Shown here in pieces: positions 27,315 to 35,975 of a DNA stretch of 64,000 nucleotides. This DNA is from Leadbetterella sp040829825. Its GTDB lineage: Bacteria > Bacteroidota > Bacteroidia > Cytophagales > Spirosomataceae. The stretch is taken from the NCBI RefSeq assembly GCF_040829825.1, contig NZ_JBFOLH010000001.1; one strand, given 5' to 3'. The notes under the pieces were generated by a model. That model ran no database searches, was not told the origin of the DNA, and worked only from the letters and a program-made list of their open reading frames with translations. The stretch's first letter is position 1. Every line of letters begins with the position of its first letter. The position numbers and the translations under genes were made by a program.

Positions 27315-28532
27315 ATGATACCATTCTCACCGCCATTTATCAATGATAAAGTAATAGATGAAGTTGTTGACTCTTTGAAATCGGGCTGGATAACAACCGG
27401 TCCTAAAGTGAAAGAGCTGGAACAGGAAATAAAGAAATTTTCAGGGGCAAAAGAAGTTCTATGTGTAAATTCCTGGACCTCCGGAGCCATATTGATGTTA
27501 CGTTGGTTAGGACTTAAAGAAGGTGATGAGGTAGTGGTTCCCGCTTATACCTATAGTGCGACAGCTTTGGCCGTTTATCATGCCGGCGGTACACCTGTAA
27601 TGGTTGATGTAACAGAAGATTTCAACATCTCTATTGATAGTATTCGTAAAGCGATAACAACAAAGACGAAGGCGATACTTCCTGTTGATATTGCTGGCTT
27701 TCCTTGTGATTATGAGGAAATAATGAAGTTGGTTAATGAAGAAGGGGTACGAAGACTTTATAAGGCGGAGTCAGAAGTACAGGAAAAGATAGGAAGAATA
27801 ATGGTTATTAATGATGCAGCTCATTCATTAGGAGCCACCTATTCGGAGGGTGTGCGTACAGGAAACGAAACCGATATAGCTATTTTTTCGCTGCATGCGG
27901 TCAAAAATGTAACGACTGCAGAGGGTGGTGCAATCTGTCTGAATTTGCCGGAGCCATTTAAAAATGAGAAATTATATAAGCAATTACGCCAAATGAGCCT
28001 GAATTGTCAAACAAAAGATGCTTTCTCAAAGTCTAAGGCAGGAGGCTGGCGATATGATATTACAGGTTTAGGAATGAAAATTAATATGGCCGATATTAAT
28101 GCTGCCATAGGTCTCGCACAAATGAGAATATATCCGGAACTATTGAAAGAGAGAAAAAGAATTTTTGATAAGTATAATGCTGCATTTTCAAACGAACAAT
28201 GGGCTATAGTTCCGCCATCCGTTGTTAAGGGGAAAGAAAGTTCTTACCATATATATGCATTAAGAATTAAAGACATAAATGAAGAACAAAGAGACAAAAT
28301 CATAGAAGAGATTGCCAAAGCCGGAGTTGCAGTGAATGTCCATTTTATCCCTATGCCCATGCTTACATTTTTCAAAGAGAAAGGTTATAAAATTGACGAT
28401 TATCCGCAGGCGTATAATAATTATAAGGGTGAAATCTCATTGCCAATATATCCTCAGCTTACTGACTCTCAAGTTGATTATATTATTGAGGTTGTAAAAA
28501 AATCATACGAAGTAATCATAAGCCAGGAGTGA
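27315..28532 (+). CDS. DegT/DnrJ/EryC1/StrS family sugar aminotransferase
   Basis: The 405-residue PLP enzyme carries GWITTGPKVKELE near the start, 'VVPAYTYSATALAV', 'INDAAHSLGA', and the PLP lysine in SLHAVKNVTTAEGG, all standard for the family. It would aminate a UDP-4-keto-6-deoxy sugar made by the dehydratase at 30715, giving a 4-amino sugar as in bacillosamine (PglE) synthesis. Composition is intermediate between the AT-rich core and the normal flank. It overlaps the next gene by 4 bp, so the two are translationally coupled. Confidence 0.9.
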   Translation: MIPFSPPFINDKVIDEVVDSLKSGWITTGPKVKELEQEIKKFSGAKEVLCVNSWTSGAILMLRWLGLKEGDEVVVPAYTYSATALAVYHAGGTPVMVDVTEDFNISIDSIRKAITTKTKAILPVDIAGFPCDYEEIMKLVNEEGVRRLYKAESEVQEKIGRIMVINDAAHSLGATYSEGVRTGNETDIAIFSLHAVKNVTTAEGGAICLNLPEPFKNEKLYKQLRQMSLNCQTKDAFSKSKAGGWRYDITGLGMKINMADINAAIGLAQMRIYPELLKERKRIFDKYNAAFSNEQWAIVPPSVVKGKESSYHIYALRIKDINEEQRDKIIEEIAKAGVAVNVHFIPMPMLTFFKEKGYKIDDYPQAYNNYKGEISLPIYPQLTDSQVDYIIEVVKKSYEVIISQE

Positions 28533-29119
28533 AAAGAATATTTGATATCGTCATGAGCTTTATAGGGCTTTTACTCTTAAGCCCCGTATTCCTTTTTCTT
28601 GCAGTCTGGATTAAGTTAGGTTCTAAAGGTCCTGTTTTTTATAGACAAACCAGGGTGGGAAAAAACAATAAAGATTTTCAGATATATAAATTCAGATCAA
28701 TGTATATTGATTCGGATAAAGGCGGATTAATAACAATTGGAGGACGTGATCCCAGGGTAACAAGGTCAGGTTATTATATAAGAAAGTATAAATTGGATGA
28801 ATTTCCTCAACTTATTAACGTTATTAAGGGAGAAATGAGTATTGTAGGCCCAAGGCCTGAAGTAAGAAAATATGTAAACTTGTATACCAAGGAGCAATTA
28901 AGAGTAATAGAAGTTAGGCCGGGAATAACCGATATTGCATCTATCAAATATAGAAATGAAAATGAACTTTTAGAAAAAGCTGAAAATCCTGAAAAATATT
29001 ATATTGAGGTTGTAATGCAAGATAAATTGAAGTATAATTTGGAATATATAGGTCAACAGTCGTTTTTTTTTGACATCAAGCTGATTCTAAATACTTTAAA
29101 ATTAATAGTATTTAGATAA
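28529..29119 (+). CDS. Initiating phosphoglycosyl transferase (PglC-like)
   Basis: The 196-residue protein is a monotopic bacterial sugar transferase: an N-terminal re-entrant helix (MSFIGLLLLSPVFLFLAVWI), 'GPVFYRQTRVGKNNKDFQIYKFRSM' with the catalytic region, 'KLDEFPQLINVIKGEMSIVGPRPE' and 'RPGITDIASI'. It transfers a phospho-sugar to undecaprenyl phosphate to start the repeat unit. It lacks the N-terminal membrane domain of WbaP-type enzymes, as expected for PglC. The first codon is GTG at 28529, which overlaps the aminotransferase stop. Confidence 0.92.
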   Translation: MKRIFDIVMSFIGLLLLSPVFLFLAVWIKLGSKGPVFYRQTRVGKNNKDFQIYKFRSMYIDSDKGGLITIGGRDPRVTRSGYYIRKYKLDEFPQLINVIKGEMSIVGPRPEVRKYVNLYTKEQLRVIEVRPGITDIASIKYRNENELLEKAENPEKYYIEVVMQDKLKYNLEYIGQQSFFFDIKLILNTLKLIVFR

Positions 29120-29193
29120 AAATTTTAATCTATATGCTCAGAGACTAGTTTTAGAGATATAACACATCAAATTTCTTACTTTACTCAAATAAT

Positions 29194-29619
29194 ATGGTAG
29201 ATATATTAAAGGGCGGGATAGCTAGTGACCAAAGAGGAAATATCCGTTTTGTAAATGATTTCGATATGTCAGGCATTAAGAGATTTTATATTATTAAAAA
29301 TGTTGATACAGAGACTGTTCGGGGTTGGCGTGCACATCGTATAGAGCAGCGATGGTTTTATGTTTTGTCAGGCTCATTTATATTGGATTTAGTGGTAGTT
29401 GATAATTGGAACTCTGCCTCTCGAAATCTTCCTGTAGAAAGAAAAATATTGACAGCATCTGACCTATCAGTTATTCATATCCCGCAAGGATATGGAACTG
29501 CTATTCAATCATTAGAAGAAGAATCAGAGCTCTTGGTTTTTGCTGATCATGATATTAAACACGCTACTTTAGATGATTATACCTGGCCAAAAGATTATTT
29601 TCTACAGAGAGGGAGATAA
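29194..29619 (+). CDS. FdtA/WxcM-like sugar ketoisomerase cupin
   Basis: The 141-residue protein is a single cupin. 'GWRAHRIEQRWFYVLSGSF' has the histidine pair of FdtA/QdtA-type 3,4-ketoisomerases and the C-terminal half of WxcM, and 'IPQGYGTAIQSLEEESELLVF' closes the barrel. Family members isomerise dTDP-4-keto-6-deoxyhexoses. No dTDP-glucose synthesis genes are in the window, so the nucleotide may be UDP, or the dTDP genes lie elsewhere. IS66 debris begins 22 bp after its stop. Confidence 0.85.
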   Translation: MVDILKGGIASDQRGNIRFVNDFDMSGIKRFYIIKNVDTETVRGWRAHRIEQRWFYVLSGSFILDLVVVDNWNSASRNLPVERKILTASDLSVIHIPQGYGTAIQSLEEESELLVFADHDIKHATLDDYTWPKDYFLQRGR

Positions 29620-29641
29620 ATATTTTTGGAGAACAAGAAAA

Positions 29642-29854
29642 TTAGTAAGGCCTTTTGTGCTCTTGGGGTATCGTTCCCAAAGCCTTTTCAAACACTCTTC
29701 TGGCATGTGCCCAGCACGCCAGATGCGTTACCTGTGCCTTTGGTGAGTATTTTTCGTAAACCACGTAACCGCCCGTCTGCAGGTACCCTTTGAAGTTCTC
29801 CGGCATAGGAAAGACGTATCCGCCCGGTGAAGTACATATTTCGGTCTTTGGCAA
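29642..29854 (-). pseudogene. IS66 TnpC transposase fragment
   Basis: The 70-codon fragment contains YVVYEKYSPKAQVTHLACWAHARRVFEK-type sequence, a conserved catalytic-core segment of the IS66 transposase TnpC. The full protein has about 500 residues, so most is lost. It faces opposite to the TnpB fragment that follows. Confidence 0.85.
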
Positions 29855-29967
29855 GAGTCAGTAAGTTTGCTGCATGAATATGGACGATAAACGGGAACGA
29901 ATGCTATCGTAAGTAACGGCCTATCCCCCTCTTTTTTTAGAATTGGTTAGGATTGAACTTTGCGATC

Positions 29968-30302
29968 ATGAAAGAAGAGCAGATAAGAAAAAGGGCATAC
30001 TACCAAGACCTTTCTGGGAGTGGAAGTCAAGCGGAGATCCGGTGGGTTTATTTTATGAGCGGGTTTCGGTGAAGTATTGTACGTTTCGTTACTCTCACCG
30101 GTTCTACCTCTATGATGGTCACTGCGATATGCGAAAGTCATTCGATGGTCTTTGCGGGTTGGTAATTTCCAGGATGCAGCGTCAGCCCACCAGCGGAGAG
30201 GTGTTAGTGTATCTGAACCGTAGCCGCACACATATTAAGGTTTTGCATTGGGTGCGAGGCGGTTTTGTGTTGTATTATAAACGGCTGGTGACGTCAATCT
30301 AA
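29968..30302 (+). pseudogene. IS66 TnpA/TnpB accessory-gene fragments
   Basis: Bases 29968-30060 encode 'MKEEQIRKRAYYQDLSGS', resembling the start of an IS66 TnpA-like protein. In another frame about 30090-30302 encode RFYLYDGHCDMRKSFDGLCG and 'IKVLHWVRGGFVLYYKRL', the core of IS66 TnpB. The frame change and the missing ends show decay. Orientation opposite to the TnpC fragment implies rearrangement after insertion. Confidence 0.8.
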
Positions 30303-30417
30303 GAAAGTCTGATATTTCGGATCATAAATTATTCGCGTGTAAATATCTATTTGTGATGTAAGCAAAAAACTTCACTAAAATTATCTTCTATTTCTAGTGT
30401 GGATACCCACTCTGTAC

Positions 30418-30714
30418 TATCTTTGTAACCGAATAAACCCATCCTTTACAATAATGAAACATGAAAACAAGATTCCGGTTTTCCTCTCCACCGTTAATGG
30501 AGGAGGAATGAGATGCGTTCTGCCAGCCCTAGCTGAGGGTATTTTATTTTTGTTAAGGTCTCTCCGCAGTCTATTATTTTGTATCTGAAGGAGAATAGTT
30601 GTATTTAGTACTATATTTTATAAAATCCTCAGGGAATTGTTGATGCTGACCGGGTCAAACCGGGACATTCCTTCTATACGCACAACACCAGATAAAAGAC
30701 TGATATTTACCTGT
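30418..30714 (+). promoter_or_regulatory. Promoter and long leader of the dehydratase-export genes
   Basis: A -7 box TATCTTTG (30418-30425) is followed by about 285 bp of non-coding leader. It holds a short frame from ATG 30454 (about 44 codons, MKHENKIPVF...), a hairpin around the TCCTCTCCA/TGGAGGAGGA pair (about 30480-30510), and CCCT-AGCTG-AGGG followed by a T-rich run (about 30526-30552), which resembles an attenuator. A second TAnnTTTG (TATTTTTG) lies at 30545-30552. Function is inferred only. Confidence 0.35.
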
Positions 30715-32664
30715 ATGTATATGAAGAACCGACTTGAACACTTGGTAAACCGCTACAAAAACAAATTTGTTTCCCATTGGTTGATCCTGGCAATGGATAT
30801 AACCATTGTAGTATTTTCGTTCTTTTGGGCTACTTATATCCGGTTCAATTTTGAATTGGAATATCCTGACCCCGGGCTGTATAAGTACCACTTGGCCCTG
30901 GTCATGGGAGTAAACCTGCTGGCTTTCCTGTTCTGGCAAACACACCGGGGGATTATCCGGCACAGCAGTTTAGAAGAATCCAGAAATGTTTTGTACGCGT
31001 GTCTTACTGCCTTTTTCCTTCTGTTGACTATCGGGTACTTTCGAAAAGCAGGTTTGGGGACTTATTTGCACGTACCCGCCTCTATTTTGTTGATCAACTT
31101 TTTTATATCTGTTTTTGCGTTGTTGGGTAGCCGGATGCTGATCAAATTTCTATTCCGGAGACTAACATCTGCCCACAAAAACGAGCAAAAAGTAATAATT
31201 TATGGAGCCGGGACCCTTGGCCGGGCTACTAAAAAAGCTTTGGGCCATAACCAGGCTAAACGATACCATGTTTTGTTTTTTGTGGATGATGATTCGGGTA
31301 AAATTGGCAAAACATTGGAAGGAATCAGGATATACAATCATGAGGAGGCACTGAATCTTCTTAAAAAGGATGGTTCGGATCATAAAGATATAGAACTCAT
31401 CTTTGCTATTCATACCAATGGTACTTCTATCAAGGCTTCATTAACCGAGGACTTTTTGGAGATGGGGTTACGATTGAAAGTAGTGCCTCCTATTGAGAAA
31501 TGGCTGGACAATAAATTGAGCAGCAAACAGATTGCCAATGTAAGCATTGAAGATTTGCTGGAGCGCCCCAGCATACAGATGGATAATGCGCAGGTAGCAG
31601 GTATCATTCAGGAACGGTGTGTGATGATTACCGGGGCAGCCGGCTCGATCGGCAGCGAAATTGTACGGCAGGTGTTGTTGCTGAAGCCGGCTTGCGTGGT
31701 GCTGGTAGACCAGGCGGAATCGGCCCTGTATGACCTGGAAAGTGAACTGCTCCGGATGGGAGAAGCTCATATTGATAATACACGGTTCGTAATCAAGGTA
31801 GAGAATATCATCAACCGGGTGGAGATGAAACGGATCTTTGAGCAGTACCGGCCTCACCTGGTTTTTCATGCGGCTGCCTACAAGCACGTACCGCTCATGG
31901 AGGCCAACCCGGCCAAGGCTATCGAGGTCAACGTACTGGGGACCCGCAACCTGGCCGACCTGGCTGTAAGGTATGGGGTGGAGAAATTTGTGTTTATCTC
32001 TACCGATAAGGCGGTGAACCCTACCAACGTGATGGGGGCCAGCAAGCGCCTGGCAGAAATGTATGTGCAGAGCCGGAATTCGCAGGCTACCCGCTTTATC
32101 ACTACCCGTTTCGGGAATGTGCTGGGCAGTAACGGTTCGGTGATTCCGCTGTTCCGGAAACAGATCGAGGCCGGCGGGCCGGTAACAGTGACCCACCCGG
32201 ATATTATCCGTTATTTTATGACTATCCCGGAAGCCTGCCAGCTGGTGCTGGAGGCGGGTACCATGGGTAAGGGCGGCGAGATTTTTGTATTTGATATGGG
32301 AGTACCGGTACGGATTGCCGACCTGGCGGTGAAGATGATCCGCCTTTCGGGCCTGGAGCCTCATACGGGCATACCGATTGTGTACAGCGGGCTGCGACCG
32401 GGCGAAAAGCTGTACGAAGAGTTGCTGAATAACGGGGAGTCGGTATTGCCCACCTATCACCCCAAGATCATGATTGCCCAGGTGATGCCGCATGATGATG
32501 GGTTGATCGGCCACGAGCTGGAGCACCTGGAGACTGTTTACCGGGAAAGCCCGGCCCTGGAACTGGTGCGTTTCCTAAAGAAAATGGTGCCGGAATACAT
32601 CTCCAACAATTCACCCTACGAAAAACTGGATCAAACTGCGGGCAGCGAAGTGGAAATCCGGTAA
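30715..32664 (+). CDS. Membrane nucleotide-sugar 4,6-dehydratase (WbpM/PglF/CapD-like)
   Basis: From the ATG at 30715 the protein has 649 residues. Four membrane helices occupy about the first 130 residues, a first Rossmann segment 'IYGAGTLGRATKKAL' follows, and the catalytic SDR domain opens with TGAAGSIGSEIVRQ. 'HAAAYKHVPLMEANPAKAIE', 'FVFISTDKAVNPTNVMGASKR' and 'RFGNVLGSNGSVIPLF' are diagnostic of WbpM/FlaA1/PglF enzymes, which convert UDP-GlcNAc to the 4-keto-6-deoxy sugar. An ATG at 30637 is also in frame but adds residues with no family likeness. It is the first gene of the right-hand, higher-GC part of the locus. Confidence 0.9.
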   Translation: MYMKNRLEHLVNRYKNKFVSHWLILAMDITIVVFSFFWATYIRFNFELEYPDPGLYKYHLALVMGVNLLAFLFWQTHRGIIRHSSLEESRNVLYACLTAFFLLLTIGYFRKAGLGTYLHVPASILLINFFISVFALLGSRMLIKFLFRRLTSAHKNEQKVIIYGAGTLGRATKKALGHNQAKRYHVLFFVDDDSGKIGKTLEGIRIYNHEEALNLLKKDGSDHKDIELIFAIHTNGTSIKASLTEDFLEMGLRLKVVPPIEKWLDNKLSSKQIANVSIEDLLERPSIQMDNAQVAGIIQERCVMITGAAGSIGSEIVRQVLLLKPACVVLVDQAESALYDLESELLRMGEAHIDNTRFVIKVENIINRVEMKRIFEQYRPHLVFHAAAYKHVPLMEANPAKAIEVNVLGTRNLADLAVRYGVEKFVFISTDKAVNPTNVMGASKRLAEMYVQSRNSQATRFITTRFGNVLGSNGSVIPLFRKQIEAGGPVTVTHPDIIRYFMTIPEACQLVLEAGTMGKGGEIFVFDMGVPVRIADLAVKMIRLSGLEPHTGIPIVYSGLRPGEKLYEELLNNGESVLPTYHPKIMIAQVMPHDDGLIGHELEHLETVYRESPALELVRFLKKMVPEYISNNSPYEKLDQTAGSEVEIR

Positions 32665-32672
32665 ATATTCCT

Positions 32673-32680
32673 TATTTTTG
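32673..32680 (+). promoter_or_regulatory. Candidate -7 box before the exporter gene
   Basis: TATTTTTG matches TAnnTTTG and lies 12-20 bp before the two possible starts of the Wza-like gene. It could give the export genes an internal promoter. Confidence 0.4.
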
Positions 32681-32691
32681 CGTATTATTCT

Positions 32692-33522
32692 ATGTATAGC
32701 ATGCAAACAAGAACTTTGTTCCCGATCCTGGTAACGGTATTTTTCGGAATGTTGGTATTCCAGTCCTGCAGAAGCCCGCGGGAATTATCCTACTTCCAGG
32801 CGGCCGATTCCCTGACCTACAAACAGATTCCCGGTATACAGCCGGAAGTTTCCCGGATTCAGCCCAACGACATCCTGGCCATTACCATTACCTCTATGGA
32901 CAAGGAATCGAACGAGATCCTTAATTTTGCCAATATTAATCCTATTCCCATGAGTATTTTCCCAGGAACACAAGGAGGAACCGGAATGAGAAGCCAACCT
33001 TTAGGCTATCTAGTGGATGCGTTGGGTTTTGTGGAACTGCCTTTTGTGGGTAAGGTAAGAGTGAACGGCTTTACGCTCTCAGAAGCAGCGGGAACTATCC
33101 GTTCTCTGGTGGACTCCAGCCTGGTGGTAGAACCAGCCGTAAATGTACGTTTTTTGAACCGGAAATTTTCGGTATTGGGGGAAGTGGGGAAAACAGGTAC
33201 TTTTAACCTCCTTGATGACCGGACTACTCTACCGGAAGCCTTGGCGATAGCGGGCGACATCGGGGTATACGGTAACCGGGAGCGGGTGATGGTTATCCGG
33301 GAGAGTGAGGGGATACGGGAAATAGCCCGGGTCAACCTGCGTACGGAAGAGATCTTTGACTCGCCCTATTACTATATCCGCCACGGTGACCTGATTTACG
33401 TGGAACCCCTGAGAGAAAAAGCTACGAATACCGACCGACAGGTGCAGCTGGCCCCTATAGTATTAAGCGCCATCAGCACCACCATTGTCTTGTTTACCTT
33501 TATTATCAACGTATTCAAATAA
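32692..33522 (+). CDS. Polysaccharide export outer-membrane lipoprotein (Wza/OPX-like)
   Basis: The 276-residue product has a signal peptide with lipobox VFQSC (Cys26). 'RIQPNDILAITITSMDKESN' is the Poly_export domain start, and a SLBB-like part follows ('LGEVGKTGTFNLLDDRTTLPEALAIAG'). A final hydrophobic helix (about 250-272, 'APIVLSAISTTIVLFTFIINVF') closes the protein, common in Bacteroidota OPX proteins. It should form the outer-membrane exit with the Wzc-like partner 6 bp downstream. Start could also be the ATG at 32701. Confidence 0.93.
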   Translation: MYSMQTRTLFPILVTVFFGMLVFQSCRSPRELSYFQAADSLTYKQIPGIQPEVSRIQPNDILAITITSMDKESNEILNFANINPIPMSIFPGTQGGTGMRSQPLGYLVDALGFVELPFVGKVRVNGFTLSEAAGTIRSLVDSSLVVEPAVNVRFLNRKFSVLGEVGKTGTFNLLDDRTTLPEALAIAGDIGVYGNRERVMVIRESEGIREIARVNLRTEEIFDSPYYYIRHGDLIYVEPLREKATNTDRQVQLAPIVLSAISTTIVLFTFIINVFK

Positions 33523-33528
33523 CCCTAC

Positions 33529-35871
33529 ATGAAAGAAATGGATTTCCGACAACAGGAAGAGGTCACTTTTAGTCTGAAAGCTAATATATTGCAGTATGCC
33601 AGGCATTGGCTGTGGTTCGTGATATCTTTATTTTTGTGCTTTGGTGCTGCCTGGCTGTACCTGAAGCGGGCTACGCCCATGTATCGGGTATCGGCCTCCA
33701 TATTGATCAAGGATGAAAAGAAAGGGGCCAGCAACGAGATGCTGAAAGACCTGGACCTCTTTGCCGGTAGCAAGCTGGTGGATAACGAGGCGGAGGTGCT
33801 GAAGTCACGAATGCTGATGGAGAAGGTGGTCGACGAACTGAATCTGACCGTGAGCTATTACCAAGAAGGTCGGTTCAGAGATTATGAATTATATAGCAAA
33901 AGCTCTATACGGGTTACGGCCAATCAGCTGCAAAGTTTTGCCTACGAAAACCCGGTATACATTCGTCCGCTAAGTGAGCAGAAATTTGAACTTTTGGATG
34001 AAAATCACCGGTTGATGGGTACTTTTTTATACACTCAGTCGGTGAAAAGCAAATACGGGACGTTTAGGGTATTTAAGCAGCCGGATACAGGCGAAGACCT
34101 GGTGAAAGTACGGTTTATTTCCCGTGATCAGATAATTGATCGACTTCTACGAGATATAAATGTAAGTCTTTTGAACAAGAATAGCACAGTACTTTCTATT
34201 ACGTACCAGAGTGCTGTACCGGAGAAGGGGAAAGCTATTCTGTCTAAACTGCTGGATGTGTATACCTTCACCTCCCTGGAGGATAAAAACCGGGAAGCCA
34301 CCAATACCCTCCGGTTCATTGAGGAGCGGCTCAAGCTGGTGACCGGGGAGCTCTCTGATGTGGAAAAAGACGTGGAGCGGTACAAGACCTCGGCCGGTAT
34401 TACGGATTTGAGCGCGGAGTCGAACCTGTTCCTGGAAAAAGTGAAGGATAACGACAGCAAGCTGAGCGAAGTGGATATCCAGATCAAGGTATTGGAGGGC
34501 GTGGAGCGCTATGTGAACAGTGAAGGAGCTACCTCTAATGTAGCCCCGGCCACATTGATGGTGACCGACCCGGTATTGACCTCTTACATTGAAGGCCTCA
34601 GCCAGCTGGAGCTGCAGAAGGAAAAGATATCAAAGGGAGCGCGAAGCAGCAACCCTTTCCTGGAAACCATCAACACCCAGATTGCCAACACCAAGCAGGC
34701 GATACGGGAGAACCTGGCTAACCAGAAGCGTAGCCTGACCATTACCCGTACAGCGCTGCAGGGCAACAATAACCGGCTGGAGGGGGCTATCCGCAGCATT
34801 CCCCGGAAAGAGCGGGAATACGTGGGTGTACAGCGACAGCAGAACATCAAGGAAAATCTTTACCTGATCCTGCTGCAAAAGCGGGAAGAAACTGCTCTCT
34901 CCTATGCGTCTACCGTAACCGATAGTCGGATAGTGGATATACCAAATAGTACTTCTGTTCCTATTAGTCCTAAAAAAAATGTAATTTATCTTGCCACTTT
35001 ATTCTTGGGTATTTTATTACCAGTTGGTTACATCTATGGTAGGGAGATGCTGATTGACACCGTTCAGTCAAAAAAAGAAATTGAGGCAAAAACCAATCTA
35101 GCTGTATTTGGAGAAATTGCCCTCCGCGACCGGAAAGACAAAAGTAACTTTATTGATGCCAAAGGCCGGGATTTTATAGCCGAGCAGTTCCGGACCATCC
35201 GGACCAACCTGCAATACCTTAATAAGGAGGATAACGGAAAGGCAACAACCATCCTGCTGACCTCATCAATGTCAGGAGAAGGGAAAACTTTTGTGGCGCT
35301 CAACCTGGCCGCCAGCATAGGGATGCTGGGCAAAAAAGTGCTGATCATGGAGCTGGACTTGCGGAAGCCCAAGCTTTCGGAATATATGAATATCAAACCG
35401 AAAAAAGGAATTACCCATTACCTGACGGGGCAGGCTGAAGAAGATGAGCTGATCACGGCTACGGTGATTGAGAGCATGTACCTGATTTCAAGCGGCCCCA
35501 TACCGCCTAACCCGTCTGAGCTGTTGGCCGGTGATAAAATTCAAAAGCTGATCGAGGTGTACCAGCGCTCTTTTGATTACATTATCCTGGATATGCCGCC
35601 TATCGGCTTGGTGTCGGATGCTTCGTTGCTGGCGCCGCTGGCCGATACCTGCTTCTACCTGATCCGGCATGAGGTAACGCCACGAAATCACCTGAATTTC
35701 CTGAAAGATTTGTCGAAAAGCAAGCGGTTTAAGTCAATTAACGTTATCTTTAACGGGGTTAATTACAAAAACAGCAGGGAATACGGCTATGGGTACGGCA
35801 GCTATTACGGCTACGGTATGTATGGGTATGGGGATGAGAAGAAGAGGAAGGGGTTGTTTTCGAGGAGATAG
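33529..35871 (+). CDS. Wzc-like tyrosine kinase / polysaccharide co-polymerase
   Basis: The 780-residue protein has a Wzz domain flanked by two membrane helices (about 28-46 and 482-505), a coiled-coil periplasmic region (about 245-460), and a C-terminal BY-kinase. Walker A is SSMSGEGKTF (about 576-585), Walker A' is 'LIMELDLRKP', and Walker B is 'YIILDMPPIGLVSD'. The tail is a tyrosine-rich cluster (YGYGYGSYYGYGMYGYG) for autophosphorylation. It controls export and chain length with the Wza-like protein. The cognate CpsB-like phosphatase is at 44159, separated from it. Repeat locus D begins just after the stop. Confidence 0.94.
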   Translation: MKEMDFRQQEEVTFSLKANILQYARHWLWFVISLFLCFGAAWLYLKRATPMYRVSASILIKDEKKGASNEMLKDLDLFAGSKLVDNEAEVLKSRMLMEKVVDELNLTVSYYQEGRFRDYELYSKSSIRVTANQLQSFAYENPVYIRPLSEQKFELLDENHRLMGTFLYTQSVKSKYGTFRVFKQPDTGEDLVKVRFISRDQIIDRLLRDINVSLLNKNSTVLSITYQSAVPEKGKAILSKLLDVYTFTSLEDKNREATNTLRFIEERLKLVTGELSDVEKDVERYKTSAGITDLSAESNLFLEKVKDNDSKLSEVDIQIKVLEGVERYVNSEGATSNVAPATLMVTDPVLTSYIEGLSQLELQKEKISKGARSSNPFLETINTQIANTKQAIRENLANQKRSLTITRTALQGNNNRLEGAIRSIPRKEREYVGVQRQQNIKENLYLILLQKREETALSYASTVTDSRIVDIPNSTSVPISPKKNVIYLATLFLGILLPVGYIYGREMLIDTVQSKKEIEAKTNLAVFGEIALRDRKDKSNFIDAKGRDFIAEQFRTIRTNLQYLNKEDNGKATTILLTSSMSGEGKTFVALNLAASIGMLGKKVLIMELDLRKPKLSEYMNIKPKKGITHYLTGQAEEDELITATVIESMYLISSGPIPPNPSELLAGDKIQKLIEVYQRSFDYIILDMPPIGLVSDASLLAPLADTCFYLIRHEVTPRNHLNFLKDLSKSKRFKSINVIFNGVNYKNSREYGYGYGSYYGYGMYGYGDEKKRKGLFSRR

Positions 35872-35879
35872 TAGATATT

Positions 35880-35965
35880 AGTTCCGAGTTCCGAGTGGAG
35901 AGTATCCAAAGCGATATTTAACCACCCGGAACTAGGTACTCGGAACTCTCCACTCGGAACTAAAG
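35880..35965. repeat. TTCCGAGT repeat locus D (inverted pair)
   Basis: Left arm 35887-35902 (AGTTCCGAGTGGAGAG) and right arm 35946-35961 form a perfect 16-bp inverted repeat. The loop carries GTATCCAAAGCGAT, which recurs with one change at locus F (about 48411-48426). The layout is that of a REP/BIME-type hairpin. Confidence 0.9.
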
Positions 35966-35975
35966 TAATCTATCC

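Noticed and set aside
31468..32526. Long minus-strand frame (352 codons) opposite the dehydratase gene
   Set aside because: It is antisense to a clearly conserved enzyme and arises from its codon bias; the product has no recognisable features.
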